A DNA stretch of 14,556 bases. It comes from JAVWHX01 sp036639875. GTDB taxonomy: Bacteria; Bacillota_I; Bacilli_A; Erysipelotrichales; Coprobacillaceae. The stretch is taken from positions 1-14,556 of the forward strand of contig JAVWHX010000055.1 in the NCBI GenBank assembly GCA_036639875.1. Direction: 5' to 3'. Both the position numbers and the translations under genes were made by a program. Positions 7,526-13,130 of the stretch are shown in pieces (within the stretch, counting starts at the first letter, position 1; every line of letters starts with the position of its first letter). The notes under the pieces are model-generated. The model ran no database searches and was not told the origin of the DNA. It was given only the letters and a program-made list of their open reading frames with translations.

Positions 7526-7545
7526 TGTTATAATGAGAAAGGAGG
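7526..7545 (+). promoter_or_regulatory. Extended -10 promoter and strong Shine-Dalgarno of the purine nucleoside phosphorylase gene
   Basis: TGTTATAAT (7526-7534) is a perfect TGn-TATAAT extended -10; no convincing -35 lies 16-18 bp upstream. The perfect AAAGGAGG (7538-7545) is only 3 nt further on, 7 nt before the ATG. A start 6-8 nt after the -10 would cut into or remove this Shine-Dalgarno, so the leader is at most about 12-15 nt. Confidence 0.5.
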
Positions 7546-7552
7546 TTATATT

Positions 7553-8365
7553 ATGTATACAAAAATTAATGAAGCATATAATTATATTTATTCACAATGG
7601 TCAAAACCTATTGATATAGCAATTATCTTAGGTTCTGGATTAGGTCCATTAGCAGATGAAATCGAGAATCCAACAATTATTGATTATAAAGATATTCCTC
7701 ATTTTCCTAAGTCTACTATTGCTGGACATGAAGGTAAACTTTATATTGGAACAATTGAAGAAAAAACAGTCTGTGCTATGAAAGGTAGATTCCATTATTA
7801 TGAAGGACATGATATGGATGTAGTCACATTACCAGTTCGTGTTTTTGCGAAATTAGGAATTGAATTTTTATTTGTAACAAATGCTTGTGGTGGAATTAGA
7901 GAAGATTTAAATCCTGGGCAGATTACTTTAATTACTGATCACCTTGGATTTAATGCCCCTAGTTCTTTACGTGGTCCTAACCTTGATGAGTTTGGTCCTC
8001 GTTTCAAAGATATGACTGAAGTCTATTCAAGAAAATTAGGAAGCATCGCTAAGGATGTAGCAAAAAAATATGATATTTCTTTAAAAGAAGGTGTTTATGC
8101 ATTCTTCCCTGGTCCAATGTATGAAACACCTGCTGAAATTCGTGCCTTAAAAGTAATGGGGGCTGACATGGTTGGAATGTCTACAGTTCCTGAAGCTATT
8201 GTCGCTAGACATTCTGGTATGACAACTTTAGGTATTTCATTAGTTACAAATAAAGCTGCTGGTTTAGGTGCAACAGAACTAGATCATAAAGAAGTTATGG
8301 AAGCTGCAAAAAAAGCTGAAATTAATTTAGTGACTTTAACAAAACAAGTAATTAAAGAAATGTAA
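7553..8365 (+). CDS. punA: Purine-nucleoside phosphorylase (trimeric, inosine/guanosine type)
   Basis: Cleaves purine (deoxy)nucleosides with phosphate to free base and (deoxy)ribose-1-phosphate in purine salvage, in the cytoplasm. The 270 residues are the usual length of the trimeric PNP family. Visible motifs: phosphate-site Ser28 in ILGSGLG, H59 in AGHEG, GRFHYYEGH at 78-86 supplying Arg79 and His81, TNACGGI at 109-115, YETPAEIR at 190-197 with the purine-contacting Glu191, VGMSTVPEAIVARH at 207-220, and the base-specificity Asn233 in TNKAAG. Nothing is missing. It has its own promoter, a perfect Shine-Dalgarno, and is followed after its stop by a UACG-loop hairpin that may reduce read-through into the next small gene. 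The symbol follows Bacillus usage (punA/pupG). Confidence 0.95.
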   Translation: MYTKINEAYNYIYSQWSKPIDIAIILGSGLGPLADEIENPTIIDYKDIPHFPKSTIAGHEGKLYIGTIEEKTVCAMKGRFHYYEGHDMDVVTLPVRVFAKLGIEFLFVTNACGGIREDLNPGQITLITDHLGFNAPSSLRGPNLDEFGPRFKDMTEVYSRKLGSIAKDVAKKYDISLKEGVYAFFPGPMYETPAEIRALKVMGADMVGMSTVPEAIVARHSGMTTLGISLVTNKAAGLGATELDHKEVMEAAKKAEINLVTLTKQVIKEM

Positions 8366-8384
8366 GAACCTACGGGTTCTTTTC
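8364..8384 (+). terminator. Short hairpin with UACG tetraloop after the PNP gene (attenuating terminator)
   Basis: AAGAACC (8364-8370) pairs with GGTTCTT (8375-8381) around TACG, giving a C(UACG)G loop of the very stable UNCG class, followed by TTTC. The T-run is short, so it may only lower transcription into the 82-residue gene. Confidence 0.55.
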
Positions 8385-8404
8385 AAATATAGGAGAATCT
8401 ATTA

Positions 8405-8653
8405 ATGAAGAAATTAGCTTATCTTATTTATTTAGATGACAAAATCTTATTAAGCAAAAAAGATTATCATCATTGGAAAGAAATCCAAGATGAATTCTTT
8501 AATCAATACAAAACCAATCTTGAAGCATTATCTTGTGAAGAAATCATTAATTTCTTCACAGATGATTTTAAAGATGAATCATCTTGGCCTTTTACAAAAA
8601 AACAAATTATTAACTTTTTTGAAAGCGAAGATATGATACTTTACTCATACTAA
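8405..8653 (+). CDS. Small protein of unknown function (82 residues)
   Basis: I do not recognise this protein. It is an 82-residue soluble-looking polypeptide, rich in Asp, Glu, Lys and aromatic residues (WKEIQDEFFNQY, SSWPFTKKQIINFF), with no hydrophobic segment long enough to cross a membrane and no signal peptide. It looks mostly helical after an initial strand-like segment (KLAYLIYLDDKILL). AGGAG lies about 9 nt before the ATG, and the gene ends just before a long terminator, so it is likely real. It is 39 nt downstream of the purine nucleoside phosphorylase and may be expressed by read-through of the UACG hairpin. A link to purine salvage is not shown. Confidence 0.65.
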   Translation: MKKLAYLIYLDDKILLSKKDYHHWKEIQDEFFNQYKTNLEALSCEEIINFFTDDFKDESSWPFTKKQIINFFESEDMILYSY

Positions 8654-8725
8654 AAAAGCAAGACTACCATAATGAATCCTGAAACGTTAGTTTTCAGAAT
8701 CAATATAATAGTCTTTGCTTTTTTT
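8652..8725. terminator. Long interrupted palindrome serving as bidirectional terminator
   Basis: The outer stem is AAAAAAGCAAGACTA (8652-8666) against TAGTCTTTGCTTTTTT (8709-8724), with one bulged base. Inside it, a second imperfect hairpin is centred on CTGAAACGTTAGTTTTCAG (8679-8697). A-run and T-run at the two ends make it functional in both directions between converging genes. It is longer than the usual terminator. Confidence 0.75.
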
Positions 8726-8763
8726 ATTCTGCCTTTAAAATATCATAATAATTTAATAGAAAT

Positions 8764-9468
8764 CTATACTTCTTCTCTTTTAAATCTCAAATATCCAATG
8801 ATATTAAATAAAATTGATGCTGAACCATAAATAACAAAATTAATAATCATATGATAAGAGAAATTCAAATTTTCTATATTTTTAATCAATGTATCCATAG
8901 AGAAAGCACTTAAATTAACATGGAACACATAGTTGCTTAATGCCCAAGGAATAAGAGCAACTGCAAATATATAAATCAAACTTGCTATTAAACCAACTTT
9001 TGAAGTTTTAGCGATAGCTGAAAACCCAAAAAATGTAAGGACATATACTGCAATTAATAATAATTGTACAGCAAGACTTTCCATGACATGTAAAGCTGTA
9101 ACACCATGTCCAAATCCATTAAAGATATATCCACTAATTGTAGAAGCAACACCATCTACTGCAAAGAAGATAACCCCTACTATCAAGGCTGCTATTAACT
9201 TCCCACCATAAATATGCCATCTACTATTACCACTAGAAATTAAATTTTTCATTGTATTTTCTTCATAATCATTACAAACTATGTCTGAAACTGTAATCGC
9301 TAAGAATATTGGAAGATTAGTAGCAACACTTAAAAACATATATGTAGCATTTTCATCAGTAGTAGTAACTGTCCCTACTATAGATACACCTATAGCAACT
9401 AACATACATAAATAAAATGTTTTATTATTTTTTAATTTATATAATTCTGCCCTAAGTACATTATTCAT
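8764..9468 (-). CDS. ABC-2 type transporter permease
   Basis: Membrane subunit of the exporter whose ATPase is encoded immediately upstream. The 234 residues start with RAELYKLKNNKTFYL, the short amphipathic lead typical of ABC-2 permeases of the BcrB/lantibiotic-immunity kind. Six hydrophobic segments follow (about 17-34, 43-64, 88-110, 131-153, 158-178 and 209-228), and the protein ends in a basic tail (RFKREEV). The ATG overlaps the ATPase gene by 8 nt (9461-9468), so translation is coupled. Substrate is unknown; relatives export or exclude antimicrobial peptides or bacitracin-like compounds, but such a role here is only inference. Confidence 0.87.
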   Translation of the reverse strand: MNNVLRAELYKLKNNKTFYLCMLVAIGVSIVGTVTTTDENATYMFLSVATNLPIFLAITVSDIVCNDYEENTMKNLISSGNSRWHIYGGKLIAALIVGVIFFAVDGVASTISGYIFNGFGHGVTALHVMESLAVQLLLIAVYVLTFFGFSAIAKTSKVGLIASLIYIFAVALIPWALSNYVFHVNLSAFSMDTLIKNIENLNFSYHMIINFVIYGSASILFNIIGYLRFKREEV

Positions 9469-10189
9469 CTTCTGACACCCCCATCATTTTTAAAGAATAA
9501 GATTCTAAATCAATGTTTTTAGCTTCTATTTCTTCTTCAGAAATTTCACTTACTAGTTCACCATTAACAATAAATCCATATCTTGTTGCTAATTTTTGCA
9601 TTTCACCTAAAATATGTGAAGAAATTAAAATAGTAACACCTTGCTCTTTATTAACTTTCTTCAATATTTTTCTTACTTCTGCAATGGCAACAGGATCCAA
9701 ACCATTAATAGGTTCATCTAAAATTAATAACTCTGGATCATTTAATAATGCAGTAGCAATTCCTAATTTTTGTCTCATCCCTAAAGAGTAATCATCAACT
9801 TTTTGATTTTTAACATCATAAAGTTCAACCAATTTTAATAATTCATCAATCTTATCATGTGCTTTACTCATACCTAACAATTTGCTTCTATACATCATGT
9901 TTTTATAAGCACTCATATTTTCATAAAATGCTGGTGTTTCAATAATTGATCCTGTTTTTAATCGTGCATTTTCTAAATCAGTTCCACCTAATAATTCGAT
10001 TGACCCATCTGTTACTTTAGTCATTCCTAACAATAATCTCATGAATGAAGTCTTTCCAGCTCCATTACGACCAATTAGGCCATATATATCTCCCTTTTTA
10101 ATTTCCATTGAGATACTATTTACAGCACATTTTTTACCATATTTCTTTGTTAAGTTTTTTGTATATATTACATTGCTTCCCATTTCCAA
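9461..10189 (-). CDS. ABC transporter ATP-binding protein (BcrA-like exporter family)
   Basis: Nucleotide-binding subunit driving the neighbouring permease. Numbered from the chosen start (242 residues): Walker A GRNGAGKT at 40-47, Q-loop region SIIETPAFYENMSAYKNM at 81-98, signature YSLGMRQ at 134-140, Walker B LLILDEP at 154-160, and switch His192 in SSHILGEM. In the Q-loop, Glu stands where most ABC proteins have Gln, and the signature is YSLGM rather than LSGGQ; both are habits of the BcrA/lantibiotic-immunity group. Start: ATGATG at 10207 overlaps the upstream stop by 4 nt but has no Shine-Dalgarno; GGGAGG lies 7 nt before a TTG at 10189 and 13 nt before an ATG at 10183. I chose the TTG, with the ATG starts as real alternatives. 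The core of the protein is unaffected. Confidence 0.9.
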   Translation of the reverse strand: MEMGSNVIYTKNLTKKYGKKCAVNSISMEIKKGDIYGLIGRNGAGKTSFMRLLLGMTKVTDGSIELLGGTDLENARLKTGSIIETPAFYENMSAYKNMMYRSKLLGMSKAHDKIDELLKLVELYDVKNQKVDDYSLGMRQKLGIATALLNDPELLILDEPINGLDPVAIAEVRKILKKVNKEQGVTILISSHILGEMQKLATRYGFIVNGELVSEISEEEIEAKNIDLESYSLKMMGVSEDE

Positions 10190-10203
10190 ATTCAATCCTC
10201 CCA

Positions 10204-10635
10204 TCATTTATCATAGTTTAATATTTCTATAAATTTATAACTTTTGTTTGTCTTATTTGAGTGAAAATCCATAACCATCTTATCATCCCCATTATAGTCA
10301 ATTGAAATATCAACAAGATATTCCCCATTTCCATCTAATGTTAATTGATAAGTAATCACTCCTTTATTAGAATCATTTTTAAGTAAATCTACTTTTTTAA
10401 TAGTTCCACTTTCATTAGTTGAGTCAACACTTAAAGTATAAGTACTTTTATCAATATCAACAACCAATGCTGTTTCATTGTTATAATTCCATGTACCCGC
10501 AATCATATTTCCATTCTTATCAGCTGATGTCACTAATGAATAAACCAATCCAAAAACGCCACCTATTAATAAAAATAAAACAATTGGTACAATAATTACT
10601 GCTATAATTCCTTTTGATTTTCTTCTATTTTCCAT
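10204..10635 (-). CDS. Membrane-anchored extracytoplasmic protein of the ABC operon (unknown function)
   Basis: First gene of the ABC operon. The 143 residues have a basic N-terminus (MENRRKSK), one hydrophobic segment at about 9-35 (IIAVIIVPIVLFLLIGGVFG) that should act as an uncleaved anchor, and a C-terminal domain of about 100 residues. That domain is rich in alternating Thr, Ser, Asp, Asn and hydrophobic residues (IAGTWNYNNETALVVDIDK and further on), suggesting a small beta-sheet or lipocalin-like fold outside the membrane. I recognise no named family. Its stop overlaps the next start region by 4 nt. The ATG is unusual: the only good Shine-Dalgarno is 24 nt upstream, separated by a hairpin. 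A role in sensing or binding the exporter's substrate is inference from context. Confidence 0.8.
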   Translation of the reverse strand: MENRRKSKGIIAVIIVPIVLFLLIGGVFGLVYSLVTSADKNGNMIAGTWNYNNETALVVDIDKSTYTLSVDSTNESGTIKKVDLLKNDSNKGVITYQLTLDGNGEYLVDISIDYNGDDKMVMDFHSNKTNKSYKFIEILNYDK

Positions 10636-10665
10636 AATTAATTTCGATACAAATATCGTCCTCCT
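10636..10665 (-). promoter_or_regulatory. Split translation-initiation region: Shine-Dalgarno, hairpin, ATG
   Basis: On the minus strand AGGAGGA (10665-10659) is followed by CGATA-TTTG-TATCG (10658-10645), a perfect 5-bp hairpin with a 4-nt loop, then AAATTAATT and the ATG at 10635. Linear spacing from GGAGG is 24 nt; with the hairpin looped out it is 10 nt. Alternatively TTG at 10652, 7 nt from GGAGG, opens a 4-codon ORF whose TAA ends 2 nt before the ATG. Confidence 0.6.
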
Positions 10666-10674
10666 ATGACTCTT

Positions 10675-10703
10675 ATAATATCACTATCATTACCATAAAT
10701 CAA
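10675..10703 (-). promoter_or_regulatory. Promoter of the ABC operon
   Basis: On the minus strand TTGATT (10703-10698) and TATTAT (10680-10675) are 17 bp apart. Transcription would begin near 10668, just before the Shine-Dalgarno. Another extended -10 (TGTTATAAT near 10800) points the same way and could be a distal promoter. Confidence 0.5.
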
Positions 10704-10870
10704 CAACAACTTGTCCTATAGAGTACTGGTTTATAAAAGAGATTCATTCATATATCTATGTAGATTTTAAGAATGATTAAATATTATAATCTAAATTATA
10801 ACACTCCTTTTTTAGTCATATTAATCACTAATCATTTCATTTATAGACACTTTCAAATTCTTAATAAACA

Positions 10871-10890
10871 AAAAAAGCACGACTGTGCTT
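10871..10890 (-). terminator. Intrinsic terminator after the DUF1653 gene
   Basis: AAGCAC (10875-10880) pairs with GTGCTT (10885-10890) around a 4-nt loop, and on the minus strand a run of T follows (10876-10871 and beyond). The gene's stop codon overlaps the stem. Confidence 0.85.
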
Positions 10891-11128
10891 AAAAACATTT
10901 TTTATGTTTTTCTTCAAATCTATACAATTGTTTAACATCAGGATATTTATCATGATCAACCTTTGAGATAAACATCTCATAAGGTCTAGCAAATATCTTC
11001 TCTTTATTTGCTATATCTTGATATATAACCATCTGTTCACTTGTTTCTGTGTTTAACGCAATACACAAAATCTTATACGTATTTCCTTTAAAATGTTGGT
11101 AAATCATCCCCTCTTTTATTTCTCTCAT
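10889..11128 (-). CDS. DUF1653 domain protein
   Basis: A 79-residue cytoplasmic protein that is almost entirely the DUF1653 domain: (Y)QHFKGNTYKILCIALNTETSE, then MVIYQD, then ARPYEMFISKVD and a closing RF. This follows the family pattern of hydrophobic strands with the conserved HFKG, ET-E and RP-EMF positions. Biochemical function of the family is not established to my knowledge. The start ATG at 11128 lies only 3 nt after GGAGG, which is tight; the GGAGG itself overlaps the stop codon of the preceding gene, so ribosomes probably pass directly from one gene to the next. An ATG 7 codons later would sit right before YQHFKG and cannot be excluded. Confidence 0.87.
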   Translation of the reverse strand: MREIKEGMIYQHFKGNTYKILCIALNTETSEQMVIYQDIANKEKIFARPYEMFISKVDHDKYPDVKQLYRFEEKHKKCF

Positions 11129-11135
11129 ATTCCTC

Positions 11136-11543
11136 CTATAAGAACTCTTTTAATTCTTCCATGTATCTCTTTGAAATATCTTCAAAATCATCTGCATAGC
11201 TCTTCAAAGTCTGATCTGCACCTTGTTCTTTGTTTAATAGATGAGACATTGTTAAAACTGCTTGCAAACTTCCTTCTGTTAACATTTTAGCAATCTTTTG
11301 ATCATCAGTCATTAATGTCTTCATCTCTATCATAGATTCTAACATAAATGTATTCTTTGCTTGATCCTCTTCATGAGGATACTTCTGATGAACTTTTTCT
11401 TTCAAATCACAATAATTCTTTCTCTGATGAATAACGATATCTCTTAATTTATCATTCTCAATTTTATCTACCAAATGATCAATCGCAATAATACCCATAT
11501 TCAATCCATTCAATAATTCTTCAATACAATTACTTTCATTCAT
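11136..11543 (-). CDS. Helical-bundle protein, ferritin-like in appearance (unknown function)
   Basis: A 135-residue, strongly helical, soluble protein. It reads as four amphipathic helices: LLNGLNMGIIAIDHLVDKI, DKLRDIVIHQRKNYCDLKEKVHQKY, a middle segment with MLESMIEMKTLM, and a last pair (MLTEGSLQAVLTMSHLLN / SYADDFEDISKRYMEELKEFL). Small Firmicutes proteins with this layout are often called ferritin-like, but the Glu-His metal-binding motifs of true ferritins are not clear here, so the label describes shape only. Start: ATG at 11543 follows GTGGTGAT at usable spacing. The frame runs 15 codons further upstream and overlaps the phosphoesterase gene, but no ribosome binding site is there. It is the middle gene of a three-gene operon, 7 nt before the DUF1653 gene. 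Confidence 0.72.
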   Translation of the reverse strand: MNESNCIEELLNGLNMGIIAIDHLVDKIENDKLRDIVIHQRKNYCDLKEKVHQKYPHEEDQAKNTFMLESMIEMKTLMTDDQKIAKMLTEGSLQAVLTMSHLLNKEQGADQTLKSYADDFEDISKRYMEELKEFL

Positions 11544-11572
11544 AATATCACCACAATTAGTTTTTGCAGTAA

Positions 11573-12682
11573 TCAATAATTTATACATAAATATTTCAAT
11601 TTAATCCAACCAACTTGTTGTTTATAGATAATATATGCATACTCATCATAAATACCAATTAATTTCACTTGTTCACCTTTTTTTGCACTTATCAAATAAT
11701 CTGTATAATCATCTAAACAATATACCAGATTATTCTTTTTATATAAAAATTCATTTTTTATATCTAACTTTTGATTTGTATCTTTTTGAAAACATAATGA
11801 AAATTGTTTACCTTTTTCTAATATTTCTACTTGAAAATAAGGATAAGAAATCTTATGTGAAGACATTTGATTTGAAGAAATATCTTCGATAATTGTATAG
11901 ATTGGTAAAGGTTGAACAAATTCTTTTTTATAAGTTATCTTTCCTTTATAACTCTCTATGATTAATGCATTTAATTGAGAAACAGGCTTAACACCGATAC
12001 CCCCATCTATACAAATGATTTTTTTCTCTTCATCAATAATAATATCATTGTGAATATATCTTTGATTATAATTAGATGTTGGTAAGTGCCCTACAATGAC
12101 TGTTTCATCTAAAATATGACCTTCATCATAGAAATGTTGCATTTCCAATAATGATGATAACGAACTATTCTGATAATCCTTTCTTTTTTCAATACCGGCA
12201 TGTACAAATAAGAATTGGTTAAACTTCAAAGTCACTGGTAGATGAGAAATATAATCAAGCTCATGCTTTAAACTATCAGCAATTTTTTTCTGTTTACCTA
12301 ATAAAGTTTCTTTACCATCATCAAGATGTAATTCTCTATATCTTTGTCTAATACAACCATTTGTTGTGACTCTTTTAAGATATTTAGGTATTTCTCCTGC
12401 TAATTCTGGAACTTGAAGCAAACATTGTAATGCCCATTCACAGTTACCTGCTAAAACAAAAGTTCTTCTGTTTTTATCTAATTGTTGAATATAATGAATC
12501 GTTTCAATCACTTGATCACCCTTTTCAACAAAATCACCTAAAATAACCAAATAATCTTTTTCATTATATTCAACTTTCTTTAATAAAACCTTTAATCTAT
12601 CTAAATGCCCATGTATATCACTAATAACAATCAATCGATAGTCACCTTTTATATTCTTCTTTAAATGTTTTGGAGTTATCAT
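11573..12682 (-). CDS. Metallophosphoesterase (calcineurin-like) with C-terminal SH3-like tail
   Basis: Dinuclear-metal phosphoesterase. The N-terminal 240 residues carry the calcineurin-like motifs: SDIHGH (D22, H24), GDFVEKG (G49-D50), GNCE (79-82, in place of the more common GNHE/GNHD), FVHAG (H161) and VGHLPTS (G198-H199), then DGG at 226-228. The layout resembles PrpE/ApaH-type protein phosphatases or dinucleoside tetraphosphatases; the substrate cannot be chosen from sequence. The remaining about 120 residues are unusual for this family, and the end (KGEQVKLIGIYDEYAYIIY, VGWIKLKYLCI) looks like a bacterial SH3-type beta-barrel. ATG at 12682 has AAGGA 9 nt upstream. Promoter TTCACT-18-TATACT precedes it. 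It is the first gene of the unit with the helical-bundle and DUF1653 genes. Confidence 0.86.
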   Translation of the reverse strand: MITPKHLKKNIKGDYRLIVISDIHGHLDRLKVLLKKVEYNEKDYLVILGDFVEKGDQVIETIHYIQQLDKNRRTFVLAGNCEWALQCLLQVPELAGEIPKYLKRVTTNGCIRQRYRELHLDDGKETLLGKQKKIADSLKHELDYISHLPVTLKFNQFLFVHAGIEKRKDYQNSSLSSLLEMQHFYDEGHILDETVIVGHLPTSNYNQRYIHNDIIIDEEKKIICIDGGIGVKPVSQLNALIIESYKGKITYKKEFVQPLPIYTIIEDISSNQMSSHKISYPYFQVEILEKGKQFSLCFQKDTNQKLDIKNEFLYKKNNLVYCLDDYTDYLISAKKGEQVKLIGIYDEYAYIIYKQQVGWIKLKYLCINY

Positions 12683-12702
12683 TTCATCACATCCTTATTA
12701 CT

Positions 12703-12732
12703 AGTATACACGATTTTTAATCTTAAAGTGAA
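12703..12732 (-). promoter_or_regulatory. Promoter of the metallophosphoesterase operon
   Basis: On the minus strand TTCACT (12732-12727) and TATACT (12708-12703) are 18 bp apart. Transcription should start near 12696, leaving a leader of about 14 nt that includes the AAGGA ribosome binding site. Confidence 0.45.
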
Positions 12733-13102
12733 AACATTTATAATATACTTTATACAAATACATTGATTTTATATAAAAAATATGTATAAGAATAAGTAGA
12801 AAATTCTAAAAAGAAAAAGAAGTGCTACAACTCTTACCTTTCAATGCAGAATTTTCACTCCACAAATGTTATAACACTGAAATAGGTAGATTGTGTATCA
12901 ACTTAATAAACAATAGAGGTTTCCATTTTTTCCATGAATATCCCAACAGTTCATACATATTTGTCTATTCTTGAGATATCTATGAGCCTGGTATAATAAG
13001 CATATGAGAATTGTTTGATAAACTTCAATATTTCAATCATACTCTTCCCCATTAAACTCATTTTATCACAAGCATTTCTTGAACGATATAGCACCAAAAG
13101 AA
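12733..13102. other. Gene-free interval with an inverted repeat and a candidate small-RNA promoter
   Basis: I find no convincing gene. The left part (12733-12790) is very AT-rich. From 12785 to 12876 there is an imperfect inverted repeat, listed separately. The rest shows short minus-strand frames without ribosome binding sites. A well-formed extended -10 promoter points rightward at 12989-12997. The base composition from about 12815 to 13060 is less AT-biased than the flanks, which may mean decayed coding or mobile DNA. Confidence 0.5.
12795..12859. repeat. Inverted repeat, possible remnant of a small mobile element
   Basis: AGTAGAAAATTCT (12795-12807) pairs with AGAATTTTCACT (12848-12859) over 12 bp with one bulged base, around a 40-nt interior. 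Weaker complementarity continues outward (TATAAG at 12785 versus the TGTTATAACA palindrome at 12867-12876). The right arm resembles the inverted ends of ISL3-type elements as I remember them, but no transposase is present. Confidence 0.4.
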
Positions 13103-13125
13103 AAAAGTCTCAAATGAGACTTTTC
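12989..13125 (+). ncRNA. Candidate small RNA (promoter and terminator-like hairpin, no ORF)
   Basis: TGGTATAAT (12989-12997) is a TGn-TATAAT extended -10 with TTGAGA (12971-12976) 15 bp upstream. From a start near 13004 the transcript would run about 120 nt to the hairpin AAAAGTCTC-AAAT-GAGACTTTT (13103-13124). No ATG in it opens a plausible reading frame. The T-run on this strand is only four long, so termination is the weak point. Confidence 0.3.
13097..13124 (-). terminator. Intrinsic terminator of the GH4 gene
   Basis: GTCTC (13107-13111) and GAGAC (13116-13120) with flanking A4/T4 give a 9-bp stem with a 4-nt loop. On the minus strand six T then CTTTT follow, a good U-tract directly after the gene's stop codon. 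Confidence 0.85.
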
Positions 13126-13130
13126 ATATC

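Noticed and set aside
11635..11892. 85-residue plus-strand frame
   Set aside because: Antisense shadow of the metallophosphoesterase gene, with low-complexity His/Leu/Tyr composition and no ribosome binding site.
12951..13061. 36-residue minus-strand frame in the gene desert
   Set aside because: No Shine-Dalgarno, and no similarity to a known small protein or transposase fragment that I can recognise.
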